Positions 1 to 12,800 of a DNA stretch of 64,000 bases are shown in pieces (within the stretch, counting starts at the first letter, position 1; each line of letters opens with the position of its first letter). A program made the position numbers and the translations under genes. This stretch comes from Ophiocordyceps camponoti-saundersi (nom. inval.) (taxonomy: Eukaryota > Ascomycota > Sordariomycetes > Hypocreales > Ophiocordycipitaceae): positions 24,041 through 88,040 of the forward strand of contig PDHQ01000141.1 of assembly GCA_003339415.1 (NCBI GenBank). The letters are read 5' to 3'. Below the pieces are notes generated by a model. That model made no database searches, was not told the DNA's origin, and was given only the letters and a program-made list of their open reading frames with translations.

Positions 1-775
1 CAGTACTGCCGAACGTGACCGTACGGCTCGCAATCACTGACATGAGTGCAGCAAGACAGCCTCGCACCGTCCAATGCGATGCCCGTCTGTGCTCTCGTCC
101 TGGATGCTGAGGCCTGGCTGCGTCGGGCAGAGCGAGTTGCATCACTTTTGTCTTTCGAGACACTTTCATCTAGTTTATTTTCGTCGAGGCTCTTGTCTGT
201 TCTTGGCGCTAATTCGGGGAGACGAGGATGAACGAATGGCTTGGGGCCATTGCTGGATCGCATCATAGCCCAGGTACTCGTAACGAGACCGGAGGATGCT
301 GAGCGGGTTCTCAACGATTTGGCTTTCGTTCTGACTGTCTGGCTGGAAGCAGTAGGAAACCACGAGTAGGAGGTGGCTTGCGAGGTTCCAGCCAAGAGGT
401 ATTAAAAGACGATAACCAGGGAGACACGAAGACTGTGAGATACAGAGGGATGATGAAAGTTGAGATGAAGGAAATCATTCAAGGTATGGCTGCGAGGAGA
501 CCGAGAAGAGAGTTTAGATGCGCATCCCAGGCGGAGCCCACATTTAGGGGCTGCTCACAGGAGGCGATCCACGGCAAGGGCGCCTGATCGGGTTTCAGCC
601 ACAAAGTAAGGTCCCTGTGTCCAACTGTGTCCGACTGTGTCCTAGACGACGATGTACAGGTCGAACCTTCTAGACTTACCCCATTATCAGCAGTGTCTCT
701 GGCTGTCCGAAGCAAGAACTCAACCGGCGAACGGCTTCTAGCGTCGGTGAGGCCGGAAGCCGCAGCTTCTTCGCT
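1..775. other. Intergenic, no gene recognised
   Basis: Only short overlapping open frames (under about 85 codons) with no family resemblance are present. I see no tRNA-like or rRNA-like sequence. The stretch lies downstream of the BUD22 stop codon, so part of it is probably that gene's 3' UTR. A short direct repetition of a 'ctgtgtcc' type motif occurs at about 613-642. Confidence 0.6.
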
Positions 776-2106
776 TTAGTCAAACACCATCTTCTGGCCG
801 GAGAAAGCCATACTCCGTTGCGTCTCCCGAGCCTTCTTCCTGGCAGCCCAGCTAGGATGCAAAGGGCCTTCGTCATCCGGTCGCTTATGGGGTCGTTCCC
901 TTGCATCTGTGCGAGTGCTGTTGCCACCATTTTTCACCATAGAATCGCGGACAGTCCTCCTTTTCCATGGCGTCTTTCGATTCCGGTCCTTCTCAGCAAC
1001 TGCTCCTCGCCTCATGTCCCATCCGGCATCTCGCTCATCCTTCTGACTCGGTTTTTGGAGGTGCTTGGCACTGGAGCCGTATTTCTTTTCCCAGATGGCC
1101 TGCCGCGCTCGCTGGCCTCGACGCGGCTTCGGCTTTGCTGCGTCGATGTCCGATGCAGACTCCGAACCGGAGACGTAGCCACCCATGAGCGAGGGAAGTC
1201 TTCCCGAAGGAGGAAGCTTCACGGCAGCCGACGGCTTTCCCTTGCTCGTCTTTTTTGACATTGCTAGAGACAGAGGGGGAGGCGAGGGCGCGAAATCGGC
1301 GTCCAGCTCCATGTCAGCATCGGAAGGTGATGCGGATAACGAGATTTTGTTTTCCAAACCCTGAAGCCTTGGATCATGGACTGGATCGTCCTCGTCGGAT
1401 GAGCCGACAAACTCGTCGTACTTGGCAAGCTCGGTCTCCTCGGCAGCTTCGTCATCGCTGTCCACTTCGCCAACGGCCGGGCCGGGCTCGTCGACGTCAG
1501 ACTCAAAACCATCGAGCTCCGACTTTTCTTCCCATGCTTCCTGGCCTGATTCCTGGTAGGACATCGGCCCTCGAGAGTTTACTGCGTCGCTCTTCCGCAA
1601 CCGCTTGACCTTGTCGGTTCCAGGCGTGTCCAGCAGTCCGCACACGTCTGCAACGGCTCGGTCTGTGGCTTGTTTGACATTGTCTCTATTGTACAGTCCG
1701 CTGGTGACATTGTGTAGCGCGACACGCTCCTCCTGAGGGATTTGGGGTTTGGGCACTCCGGCGCGAAAGGCTTCGGGGAAGTCGGGGGAGGCGGCGATGG
1801 ATTTCACCCTGAGAAGTGACGACGTCAAATGCACACGAGCAGTCTGGTGAAGGTCGAGCGACTGAGGCAAGCTGTCAATGCTTGCGACTGCAGAGAAGTC
1901 TCTGTCTCGAGGCTCACCTTGAGCACGGTGATTTCTCGCTCCAGTCTAATCTTCTTCTCGGCTGACAACCGGTCCTCACGCAGCCTCTTGCTGAGACGCT
2001 GGCGCTCGAAGCCCTTGGCGGCCTTGAGAGCGCGGAAAATTTCGACCTCGTGCTTCGCAAAGGCGGCTTGCACACTGGACTCGACGGAACGCTTTCGCTT
2101 AGACAT
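776..2106 (-). CDS. BUD22: BUD22-like ribosome biogenesis protein
   Basis: Two exons (2106-1918 and 1861-776) encode 424 aa. The 56-nt intron has a GTGAGC donor and CAG acceptor and joins in phase 0 after ..ITVLK. Known for the family: Bud22 is a nucleolar protein needed for 18S rRNA maturation and small-subunit assembly. Seen here: a basic, helical N-terminus (KRLREDRLSAEKK), a long acidic and serine-rich middle (ESDVDEPGP, SDDEAAEE), basic stretches, and the family's C-terminal signature with LHPSWAARKKARE, ending in SGQKMVFD. The start is the first ATG, and it lies in the conserved N-terminal helix frame. The left neighbour is empty and the right neighbour is the mitochondrial carrier, so context adds nothing. 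The name rests mainly on the C-terminal block and overall architecture. Confidence 0.87.
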
Positions 2107-4260
2107 GATGACGGATTCCTTGCTTCTGGACTGGGTGCTGCAAGGCCAAAAGGCACGAGAAGTCGAGATGGGGCTGGGATGGGAATTGAAGTGCCCATGT
2201 GCGTTTCATCCTTTCATGCACCGTACGGACGTGCCCTGTCAAGGCCGAAGATTCGCTGCTAGCAAGGGACTAAGGCTTGCTGCAGAGACAGTCTGTGCGG
2301 GGCTTCCCACACGGTCGCAATGGGATTGATTTCTAAGCCGGCGTCGCAAGTGGATTCGAGACCAGTGAAAGATCCAGAACTTATCCGCATGCCCAGAAAA
2401 GGGTTTACGGCCTCTAAGCTCTACCTAACCCCCTGCCTACCTCCATGATGCTCACGCGTGATCGTAGTTCGTTGGGCGTTTTCACACGGTGGAGGATGTG
2501 ATGGTGATGACTGGTAGGAAGGTAGTATATGGCCAGGTAGGCCATGGATGACAGGACAATCTATAGGGTAGTAGGCTACACAACTTGCGTTAAGATTCGC
2601 CAGTACGGGACGCACTGATTACGAATGCGCAGGCGATTTTTAGACAGGCGGCGGCAGCGTCGGATGTAGGAGGCCAGGGTCGGATAGTCCCGGGCCTAAG
2701 CTAAGAATAGCCTTCGCTGGTTTCCTAGCAGGAAGAAACTACCCAAGCAGTGAAACAGGGCATCACATGTCTAGGGGTCGACAAGGGGCACTAATGTTTT
2801 GAGGGAGAGCCGATAATTCGCCTCGTCAACAGAAGACAATTCAAGCATCTCGGATGCAACTGTTGAGTTGCGTGCCGTGAGGGGGGTTCCTTGGGCGGGG
2901 AAGGGTGTCACGGTCGGAGCCCGTTTTATGTTTGTTGGGCACCGGGCGTCGTCGGGATCAGATAGATAAGAAGCTGTATCATTGGTCCGAAGGCTTCTGT
3001 CAGATCACGTGTCAAGAATCACATGACATGCACATATCACGTATGTACCTACGCATCATCAGCTCGATTGGTGGCTCGGAAAGTTCCCGCCATCAATAGG
3101 CCGTACATACATACATACACCTACCTAGGTGCCTACCTAAATCATCATGTTCTTCATCCTGCCATGCAGTCACAGCTTCCGAACTAACTGGCAGTTGACA
3201 TACAAGGTATACTCCTGGCTGAGAGACATACCGATAACATATGCGAATTGAACATAGACCTCTCTGTGAGAAGCTGCCCTTCTACTGTCTCAGATACCTC
3301 GTTATCGAGTATGACTCCATTGAGCCTAGCACGAAATAACGTCATGGGGCGCGAGAAGCGGGGTGCATTTTGGCTTGCAGGTCTCGATCCGGTGACAAGC
3401 GTCTGAGAAAGAGGGACGAATGTATGTGCGTACGTATGTATGGCGGTCAGCTTCCATTAACCACCTACCCAGACCAAGCGGCTTTCGGCCTACGCTCGGA
3501 GTCAGTCTTGTGTACTCGGGAGAACTGAATTTGACATATGACGGGCAGTGGGAGAGAAACAACAGAGACAGCAGCAACAAAGGGGAGAGATGTGCTGCTG
3601 TTGGTGAGCATCAGAGCAGTAGTAGTGCTTGCTTGGTGTTTCCAAACCAACACCATCTGCCAAATCGACGACAACGATGATGATCCTGAAAACCCCGCAG
3701 TCCGCGGCTTGGTGCACTGAAGGAGGGGGGGGGGGGAGAGGGGAGAGGGGGCGGTCGTGATGGAGGGTGGTGAGTGGATAGCAGGCCAAGCTACCCTCCT
3801 CCCACCACACCATCCTCGGGCCATGGAAGTGCAACAGCGTAAGTGTCGCGACACACGCTTCGCCCTCTCTTCTTTATCCGTCACTTTCCTTTGACTCTTT
3901 CGTATCTTCTCTTCCCCCATCCCGACGACTTTTTCGATTTCCATTCCACCTTTCCGTACCTATTAGCCTTCGCTGCGGGAAAGGGTTGTTCCCTGCTGCT
4001 GCTTGGTGCGGGCCGTCTCTTTAGACTTCGTTCGGACATTCGGCTTGAGTTTGGCGTCCCAGCTTGTCCGGCGTGTTGTGCCCGAGTCCTCAAAGACTCG
4101 TCATCGTCAACAAAGTTCTTCGTCGTCGTCTCGTCGCGAGCAAGCGACTACCAAGGCCGGCGCGACCCCGCAGCGCAGCTTCCGCCTCCTGTCGAGCGAG
4201 GCACCCCGCCATCAGCACCAAACATCTTCAGCACTCCGACCGGGAACCAACACCACCATC
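2107..4260. other. Divergent intergenic region, BUD22 / carrier
   Basis: No gene is supported. It holds the upstream DNA of BUD22, a (CATA)4 microsatellite near 3104-3119 running into TACC/GGTA motifs, a G-rich block near 3724-3750, and the pyrimidine-rich leader of the carrier gene. A 159-codon minus-strand frame at 3465-3944 is low complexity and lies antisense to that leader, so I do not call it. Confidence 0.6.
3842..3965 (+). promoter_or_regulatory. Pyrimidine-rich promoter/leader of the carrier gene
   Basis: A stretch strongly enriched in C and T on the + strand ends about 300 nt before the carrier ATG. CT-rich blocks of this kind are common around transcription starts of well-expressed filamentous-fungal genes. 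The role is inferred; no transcript evidence is available. Confidence 0.4.
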
Positions 4261-5320
4261 ATGACGTCCGGCAGCTTGAAGCAGGCGGCCGAATCGGCCC
4301 GTAACAAGGCTGCCGAGATAATGAACTCGGCCAAGGGTAACAGTAGCGCCATGGCCAACGACGTTCTGCACACCTCGTTCATGAGGGCCGCCCTGCCTTT
4401 CATCAATGGCGGCATCAGCGGCATGGTGGCCACGACAGTCATCCAGCCCGTCGACATGATCAAGGTCCGCATCCAACTCGCCGGGGAGGGCACCTCGTCC
4501 GGCCCCAAGCCCACGCCCCTGTCCGTCACTCGACAGATCGTTGCTAGCGGCAAGGTCCTCGACCTGTACACGGGTCTGTCAGCCGGGCTTCTCCGCCAGG
4601 CCGTCTACACCACGGCTCGACTCGGCTTCTTCGACACCATCATGGGCCGCATGACGACGCGAGCCAAGGCGCAGGGCAGAGACGTTGGCTTCTCGGAGAG
4701 GGCCACCGCTGGTCTGACGGCGGGGGGTATCGCCGCCATGATAGGTAACCCGGCCGACCTGGCCCTCATCCGCATGCAGAGCGACGGCCTGAAGCCGCTG
4801 GCGGAGCGCAACAACTACAAGTCTGTCGTCGATGCGCTCTCCTCCATCGCCAAGAGCGAGGGCGTCGGCGCCCTGTGGGCCGGCGCCGCACCTACCGTGG
4901 TTCGCGCCATGGCCCTCAACTTCGGCCAGCTCGCCTTCTTCAGCGAAGCCAAGGCTCAGCTCAAGCAGAAGACGGAGTGGTCATCTAGAACTCAGACCCT
5001 GAGCGCCAGTGCCATTGCCGGCTTCTTCGCCAGCTTCTTCAGCTTGCCCTTTGATTTCGTCAAGACTCGCCTGCAGAAGCAGCGCAAGGGCCCGGACGGG
5101 AAGCTTCCCTACAAGGGCATGGTCGACTGCTTCACCAAGGTAGCCAAGCAAGAGGGTCTCATGCGCTTCTACCGCGGCTTCGGCACCTACTATGTTCGAA
5201 TTGCCCCTCATGCGTGAGTTGTCTCCCCTTCCAACAGAGCGAGGTCGATGGCTGACTCTTTCTCGATGCAGCATGGTGACACTTATCGTGGCCGACTATC
5301 TGGGCTGGATTACCAAGTGA
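4261..5320 (+). CDS. Mitochondrial 2-oxoglutarate/malate-type carrier
   Basis: Exons 4261-5213 and 5272-5320 give 333 aa. The 58-nt intron has a GTGAGT donor, a CTGAC branch site and a CAG acceptor. The protein is a mitochondrial carrier (SLC25) with three repeats, each with the PX[DE]XX[KR] signature: QPVDMIKVR at residue 62, NPADLALIRMQ at 163 and LPFDFVKTRLQ at 262. The PADLALIR form of repeat two is typical of the oxoglutarate/malate carrier branch, so an exchange of 2-oxoglutarate for malate or another dicarboxylate across the inner membrane is expected. The ATG at 4261 is the first in this frame: the open frame extends upstream to about 4003 but contains no ATG. The last exon encodes only 15 complete codons (MVTLIVADYLGWITK). 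Substrate is inferred from signatures; a related dicarboxylate carrier is the main alternative. Confidence 0.9.
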
Positions 5321-5968
5321 GCGATTATGTTTGAAGATAAAAAGGCGTTTTTTTTTGGCGGAGTTAGCATCATCAACCTGGAGGCACGACCAACTTTTCA
5401 TTGAGTCCATGGCTGCAAAGAATCAATTGACGACTTATCATGATCTCTTTGAGGATGTAAACTCCTTCCCTCGTGAGGTCATCGGTAGATCCGTGACAGA
5501 TGAAAGAAGCAAGAAAAAAATGAAGCAATATTGGACGAGTAAAAAGTGTGGGAGCTGGACAGATGCATCCCGCAGACCCGAAGCCAACCAGCCCTGACGC
5601 CATCCCTCACTGCGGGGCTCCCGTGCCATGCCCGTATGTACATACGCCCAGGGTGTCCGTAGTTAGATACAGGAACCGAATAAAGGCATCTTCTGCCCAG
5701 TCGAGTGTTGACGATGGTTCAGATCCGTCTCCCAGGGTTCCCTGATATCCATGTTTGTTGCTCAGGTGTAGGCTTGATTCTTGCTGGACAAGCCATACTG
5801 ATACTTAGTACCTAAGATTAGGCAGGCGTTTGCGGACGTTAGTCGGTACTCATTTCCACGTGACCCTGAAGTTGGCGCTATCTGACGTCGATCGGATGAA
5901 TCGGCCTCGCCCTATCACGGCTACTCAACAACCGTCTCGCTTCTCGGAGAGATCGAAAGCTAGTCATA
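5321..5968. other. Intergenic, carrier / RAD4
   Basis: No gene is supported. It contains the carrier 3' UTR and the RAD4 promoter. A T-rich stretch follows the carrier stop codon at about 5349-5356. The short frames are not conserved-looking. Confidence 0.6.
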
Positions 5969-8429
5969 ATGGCCGGACGGAAGCGTGCTGTCGCTTCAAG
6001 AAGCAGCAGGAGGGCAGGAGTTTCCGCTGGTAACCAGGAACCAGATGTCTACCGTCAGATGCTCGACGATGCAGGAGTGACGGCGCAAGAAGGTGTCGAG
6101 ACTGAGAGGCCATTAAAGCGGAGGCGGCCACGCTCTCGACAACAGAACAAATCCTCTTCACCCCCAGTCGAGACCGCCGCTGCCGCCAAAGACGACAACG
6201 ATGTGGACGACGACGACGACGACGAAGACATCGAGTTCCAAGACGTTATTCTGCCGGAACCTACAGCCCAGACCATGGAGCGGGACTCAGACTCAGATGA
6301 TGGCGAAGAAGATAGAAATAACTTTACCAAGATGCTGGACGAGCCTAAGACACCTGAAGCCACCGAGCTCGAACTCAATCTCACTACTCCCATAACACCG
6401 GGCAAGGGGCCGGGAGAGCGACGGCGACCAATAACAAAGGAAGAGAAGGCACGTCGTATAGATATTCACAGGACACACCTCTTATGCCTGCTTTCGCATG
6501 TCGCGCGACGGAATCATTGGTGCAACGACGCCAAAGTACAAGATACGCTACGCCCACTCCTCTCAGGCAAGACGATCGGTTACCTCACCCCTGCAACCCA
6601 TCTTCCGCAGTTCGGACAAGCCGAGAGCCTCAAAAGGGGCCTGCAACAAGCGGAAGACGTGTGGAAGACCAAATTCGAGGTTCGAGAACGCGGTTTGCGT
6701 AGGGCGCTGTGGGCCGAGGACCCCGAGCAGCTCGAGCATGTACGCGTCTCCGCCACAAGTCCCTAAGCTGAGGCGCGCTGACGCCCTCTGCCAGTACGAG
6801 CCGCCCAGCGACATGGACTCATGTCTAGACCGCGCTGACTTTCGCGAAGCCGCCCAGAAGCTTCAAGGATCTCGTGACGTAGGCGCACAGCTGTACTGCG
6901 CCCTGCTCCGGAGCGTCGGGGTTCGCGCGCGCCTCGTCTGCTCGCTGCAGCCGCTTGCCTGCGTCTCCGGAGCGCCGGCCATGACGAAATCCAAGGGAAA
7001 GCTTCGCACACCCAGCAAAGCAAGCTCCCGAGAGGCGTTGGCCAAGTACCAGGCCATGGCTGGCAACGAAACAACCACGTCCCCAAGCAGCGCGACGGCC
7101 AGACGCAGGTTGGGCCATCCGAGTGCGGCAGCCTACGACTTCAAACCCGTCACCCAGCCGCCGAGCGGCGGGCGGGCATTCGAGGCACCGGTCAAGATAC
7201 GGGAGTCGCCTCATCCCGTTTATTGGGTCGAGGTGCTTGATACGGGCCATCAAAAGTGGCAGCCGGCGGACCCCATCGTCACGGGCAGCTTCTGGAAGCC
7301 TAAAGCGTTGGAACCCCCCATCACAGACAAGGAGAACTGTCTCTGCTACGTAGTGGCACTGGAGGCGGACGGAACTGCCAAGGACGTGACGAGACGATAT
7401 GCGAAGGCATATACAGCCAAGACGCGCAAGCTGCGCGTGGAGAGCGTGTTGGAAGACGGCGCCAGGTGGTGGTGGCGAGTCATGAAGCTCTACAGGAGGC
7501 GACGGCTGACGGATCTGGATCAGATTGAGGATGCGGAACTGGCCGGGGTCGAAGCGCGCGAGCCGATGCCGCGAAACGTGCAGGACTTTAAGGACCACCC
7601 AGTGTACGCGCTCGAGCGACACATGCGGCGGAACGAGGTGCTGGTGCCTGAGGCAAAGCCGTCGGGCACCGTCGGTGCCGGGAGTCGGGGACCGCTTGAG
7701 AAGATTTACCGGCGTCGGGACGTCCGAGTCGCCCAAAGCTCCGCCAAGTGGTTTCGTCAGGGACGATTAGTGAAGCCCAACGAAATACCAGCCAAGTGGC
7801 TTCCAAAGAAAGCTCGATCGAGACACTCGAGAGCCGAGGTTGCAGAGGCTGAGGCGAAGGACGAGGACGAGGACGATCCCGGGACGCCCATCTACAGGAT
7901 CGACCAGACGGAACTATATGAACCGCCGGCGGTATGCGATGGACGAGTACCGAAGAATAAGTTTGGCAACATTGAAGTGTACGTGCCGAGCATGGTGCCG
8001 AGGGGAGGGATACACTTGATCGGAGAACATGCGACGAGGGCCGCACTCATCGCCGGCGTCGACTACGCGCCGGCTCTGACGGGGTTCCAATTCCAGGGAC
8101 GACACGGCACGGCTGTTTTACACGGTATCGTGGTAGCGGCGGAGTTTGAGGAAGCGATACGGGCATTGATGGACGGTCTGGCCGAGGCCGAGCAGGAGAG
8201 GATCTCGGAGGTACGACGACTCGGGCTGCTATCGGCATGGCGCAGGCTCTTGATGGGCTTGCGGATCCGGGAGAGGATCTGGAGCGGCGTCGATGAGGAA
8301 GAGAGACGGGAGGCGGAGAAGCAGGCCGAGTTGGAAGCGGGACTTGGGTCGGAAGCGGCGAGCGATACGACGGAGGAGCTCGAAATGGTCATGGACGAGG
8401 AAGAGGGAGGAGGATTCTTGGTTGAGTGA
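5969..8429 (+). CDS. RAD4: RAD4/XPC-family nucleotide excision repair protein
   Basis: Exons 5969-6739 and 6795-8429 encode 801 aa. The 55-nt intron has a GTACGC donor, CTGAC branch and CAG acceptor and joins in phase 0. Family role: Rad4 with Rad23 recognises helix-distorting lesions and starts nucleotide excision repair in the nucleus. Seen here: a basic and acidic disordered N-terminus (about 1-160), then a transglutaminase-like domain with the diagnostic block REAAQKLQGSRDVGAQLYCA just after the intron (about residue 272) and HPVYWVEVLD near 395. BHD1 follows at about 526-597 (HPVYALERH, YRRRDV). BHD2/BHD3 lie at about 632-715 (TELYEPPAV, KFGNIEVYVPSMVPRGG, GFQFQGRHGTAVLHGIVV). The tail is acidic. 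Both halves are intact, and the frame change between the two long open frames is fully explained by the intron. Confidence 0.95.
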
Positions 8430-9278
8430 TGACTTTGAGTACCTAGATGGTATATCAACAACAAGAGATGGGGTATCGGACGAAGAGGGGGAGGGGAAGG
8501 GGGTTGGTAACTAGACCGGTCTAATGCGCTATTTATTAGCCAGTGAGACTAAGGAAAAAGGCAAAAGAAGACGACCAAGACGACATTGCTGTGTATATCC
8601 GTATATGTAGGCGGCCTTTTATGCTGCTGCTGCTGCTGCTGCTGTTGTTGTTGTTGCCTGCTGAAGGAACATACGACGATCCGAACTCTGGCTAGGACGA
8701 GTAAAGACACAGTAAACATGGGGTTGCGCCAAGGTTTGTTAAAGGATACTAGTAGTACCGTAGTAGTACGGACAGTCGATATAGATTTATGCTGCGATCA
8801 CGTTATGCAGCCCGACCCTGGCTCTCCCGCTTCTGTACGTACGGATACGCATTATAGGTGGCTAGATTTACGGATAGGACAGGCACAATTATATCTGCTG
8901 TACCGTACGGTACGGATATAAGAGCATAGAGATTATCCTTGATGCCGCACGCTAGGCCTCTTCATGATTTACATGCAGATGGTTGGCAGGCACGATTGGC
9001 ACGGGACGGGGGCGGTAAATCGGCACCCTTGTTCCCTTTTTGGTCCTGTATATGATGTATCCTTCAACGTCTCTTGGTGAAGGGTCCGAATCCAAGCTGA
9101 GCCCGTTTCTTTCTATGGCGATGCCTCCAATGGACCGATTCATTGATCTGGTAGGTAGGCAAGCAGGTACGGGGAGGGAGGGAGGAAGGAGGAGTCGAAG
9201 AGGGGTCGCGTTCTTTTTAAACTCGGCGCCGACGTTGGATCAGCACACACACGAACAAGCACATACATACATACAGAA

Positions 9279-9303
9279 CACACACACACACACACACACA
9301 GCC

Positions 9304-9338
<35 letters not shown>
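9279..9338. repeat. Compound (CA)11 / (GA)16 microsatellite
   Basis: Twenty-two nt of CA repeat (9279-9300) and thirty-two nt of GA repeat (9307-9338) are separated by six bases. The compound repeat lies about 0.5 kb upstream of the ABC transporter start. Confidence 0.95.
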
Positions 9339-9341
<3 letters not shown>

Positions 9342-9477
9342 AAGGGGCGCGTCCTTCCGTCGTCTTTCTGTGCTAGGTATTCTTCGTCTTCTGCTTTAGC
9401 TGCTTCTTCTTTAGCTGCAGCCTCTTCGGGCTGGGTTCCTCGTCGTGACGGCGTCGGCGTCGGCGTCGTCGTATCCC

Positions 9478-9604
9478 CTCTTTTTGCTTTGCTAAATCTT
9501 ATCTTCCTCCTTCTCTCCTGCCTTCCCTATTCCCCTCCCCCTCTCTGGTCTCTCTCTCTCCTCCCACCCTCCCTCTCGTCCCTCTTCTCCGCCTTTCCCG
9601 CGCC
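9478..9604 (+). promoter_or_regulatory. CT-rich block upstream of the ABC transporter
   Basis: A long run of C and T on the + strand lies about 200-330 nt before the ATG, of the type seen in fungal core promoters. The function is inferred from composition only. Confidence 0.35.
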
Positions 9605-9805
9605 TCGACCACGTTCTCACATGTCTTGATACTCATCGATTATGACGATACATTAGGATCGATCAAGACGCACGTGTTGAAAACCCCGATTCAGTGATGA
9701 AGTTATACTTAAATTAGCTGCTCTCGCTCTTACCCTCACTCTCCATTCTGAAGTCGACTGATTCCAAGCGCTGTGAGATAAGACAGAGAAAGGATACTAA
9801 CGAGG

Positions 9806-12800
9806 ATGAAAGAGGGCTTGATTGGGAGCGAACAAGGAGAAGACGAAAGCAAGAGGCGCTCTACCATGTCTGCAAAACAACCGCTCAAGCATCCCATGAT
9901 TCGTCAAATATGGACGCTCATGCAAAAGGATATCCGATGTCTTGTACGGCGGCATGGGCTGGTTACGTTGCTCGTGGCTTTTCTCCTACCGGTGGGCTTG
10001 AGTTACTTGTTCGTCTCTGTGAAGCAGCAGTTCCTACCACCGGCAACGTATGGCATCGGTGTGCCGCATCCGATCATGTCGCTACGCGACGCAATGGATG
10101 TCGCCTCCTCCTCCGGTCACGACAAGTTGATACTGGTGGAAAGGCCTCCGCATCCTGACCGTCGAGCAAATAACATGACACAAGTTCTCAAAGAAAACAA
10201 CATGAACAAAGTTCTCGACCGCATCGGTAATGAGACGGCGTCGTACGGGCCGCTGTTCAAAACGGAGACCGTTCGCTTCTCCGATGAGTCCTCCCTGGAA
10301 GAATACTGCCGCAGCACGTTGCGCGGTATGACGCGCTGTTTCGGCGCCGTCGTCATGCGTGACGCCCCTCCAGATGGAACTTGGAGATACGAAATCAGGA
10401 CCGATGGCGCAGCGGTAACGGCTGGCCTCAAGATCAATGTACACGACACTAGAAACTTCGAACAGGTCTACCTGCTGCCGCTGCAGAGAGCTGTCGACAG
10501 GACCATCATAGGCATCGAATCTGGAGACGATTACAAGCCCCAGCAAGACGAGCTCAAAGAGATGCCCTTTACCAGGGAGACGCAGTCAGGGTATACAAAC
10601 AGAAGGCAGCAACTTTATCTGAGCTCCATCGTCAACTTCATGGGCATCGGTTTCGTCACAACCATCATCTGGGTCACGTATCACCTCGCCGGCGTCGTGG
10701 CCGCGGACCGCGAGTCTGGCATGACGCGCCTCATCGACGCCATGATGCCCGGCAGCCGACCCAGCGCCGCCCAGGCCACGCGAATCATAGCCCATCACCT
10801 GTCATTTTCGGCTCTCTACGCGCCGGCCTGGATCGTGGCCGGCATCATCTTCCGTAGCGGCGCCTTCGCTCACACTTCCGCCGCCGTCGTCATCGTCCTC
10901 CAGCTGCTCGGCGGACTGAGCATCGTCTCCTTCACTATCCTCTGCGCCTCCTTCTTCGGCCGCTCCCAGCTCTGCAGCGCTGCGACGGCGATCTGCACTC
11001 TGCTACTGGCTATCCTCGCCCAGGCGCTGACGTCCCCCAGCACGACCACCGTCGCCCTCTTGTCGGCCCTGTTCACGCCCTGCAACTACGTCTATTTCAT
11101 TACGCTGATGGCGCGCTTCGAGCGCGCCCACCGCGCGACTCATCTCACCCAATCCGCACCCGATCATAGCCCCTGGAACTTGCCGGGCCTGGTTTTGTGG
11201 CTGCTGCTCGCCCTACAGATCGTCATTTACCCTCTTCTAGCTGTCTGGGTCGAGCGCTGGCGCTTCGGCACTCCGGCCGACGGGCGGCGCCTCGCCCAGG
11301 CCTCCCGCAATCTCGATGACAACATCGCCGTTCGGCTCGACGGCCTGACAAAGGTCTACTTTCCGGCCCTGCTTCCGCGCCTCGTCTCCTTCTTCCGCTG
11401 CGGAGGCGGAGGCGGTCAGACGACAACGCCGGTCGTGGCCGTCGACAGACTCAGCCTCAGTTGTCCTCGCGGTCAGATCGTGACGCTTCTTGGGGCCAAC
11501 GGCAGTGGCAAGAGTACGACGCTGAATGCCATCGCCGGCCTGCTCCAACCGACGAGTGGTTCCGTCATCGTCGAAGGCAGGGGCGGTCTTGGCATCGCAC
11601 CGCAGAAGAACGTGCTTTGGGACGACGTGTCGGTCGAGGATCACCTGAAAATCTTTGGCAAGCTCAAATCGCCGGCCTGGCCTCCCACCGCCGACGAGAC
11701 AAACGAGCTCATCAGGGCCGTCGACTTGGGGTCTAAACGAAAAGCGCTGGCTGAGACGCTATCGGGCGGCCAGAAACGCAAGCTTCAGTTGGGCATGATG
11801 CTGGCGGGCGGCAGTGCCGTGTGCTGTGTCGACGAGGTCAGCAGTGGCCTCGATCCGATATCACGTCGCAAGATCTGGGACATTTTGCTGGCCGAGCGCG
11901 GTCGCCGTACCCTGATACTCACGACACACTTTCTCGACGAGGCCGACCTGCTGGCCGACCACATTGCCGTTCTATCTCGCGGGACCCTCCGCGCTTCCGG
12001 ATCCTCGGCCGAGCTGAAAGAGCGCTTCGGCGGTGGCTACCACGTCCGCATCCCGGCCGGGCGAGGCTCCAAAGCCGCGCCCGAGATCGAGGGCGTGGAC
12101 CGAAAGGAGACGCCGGACGGGACGACGTACGCGGCCCCGACGTCGGACCTGGCGGCTCGGGCGATCCAGGAGCTCGACGCTGGAGGTATCAACGACTATC
12201 ATTTTTCCAGCCCAAACATCGAGGACGTCTTTCTCAGGCTCGTCGAAGAGGTTGAGGAGGAACAGCAAGTTGCTCGGCCGGCTGAGAAGGAGGGCAACAA
12301 GACGGATGGCCTGTCCCGGGTTGACCGGCCCACGCCGCCGCCGCCGCTTAAGCTCACGAACGGTACTTATGTCGGAAACGCGAGGCAGACGGCGGTACTT
12401 TTCCGGAAGCGCGTGACTGTCTTGAAGCGCAACTGGATGCCGTATGCCGCGGCCGTCTGCCTATGCGTCCTCGCGGCGGCTCTGACGTCGCTGTACGTGC
12501 GCGGGCAGAAACCGCTCGGCTGCTCACAGCCGAGGGAGACTAGCGAGAGTGCGCTGAAAATCAGGAGTCCCAAGATAGTAGTAGGGCCGGAGTGGCGTAT
12601 GCATGGAAAGGATGTGCTCGGCTTCCTGCTTCCCATGTTGAACGAGATGAAGATCAAGCTCGTACCGACGTCCGGAGACGGCAACAAGAGCGAGCAGGCG
12701 GATTTGAGGCCCGGATTCGTCAACACTTACGAAGAGTTTAACCAGATGATCCACGGCAATCAGGAGGATTTGATAATGGGCGCCTGGCTGGCCGACGAAG

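Larger units (their letters stand above)
8430..9805. other. Intergenic, RAD4 / ABC transporter
   Basis: No gene is supported. A (TGC)n-(TTG)n tract lies at about 8622-8656, a CA/GA microsatellite at 9279-9338, and a strongly CT-rich block at about 9478-9600 in the putative ABC transporter promoter. Confidence 0.6.

Noticed and set aside
3465..3944. 159-codon minus-strand frame
   Set aside because: It is antisense to the CT-rich carrier leader, with low-complexity Ser/Pro/Leu content and no family resemblance.
4003..4260. Upstream extension of the carrier frame
   Set aside because: The frame is open but has no ATG (it begins with TTG); the first ATG is 4261 and gives a protein of family length.
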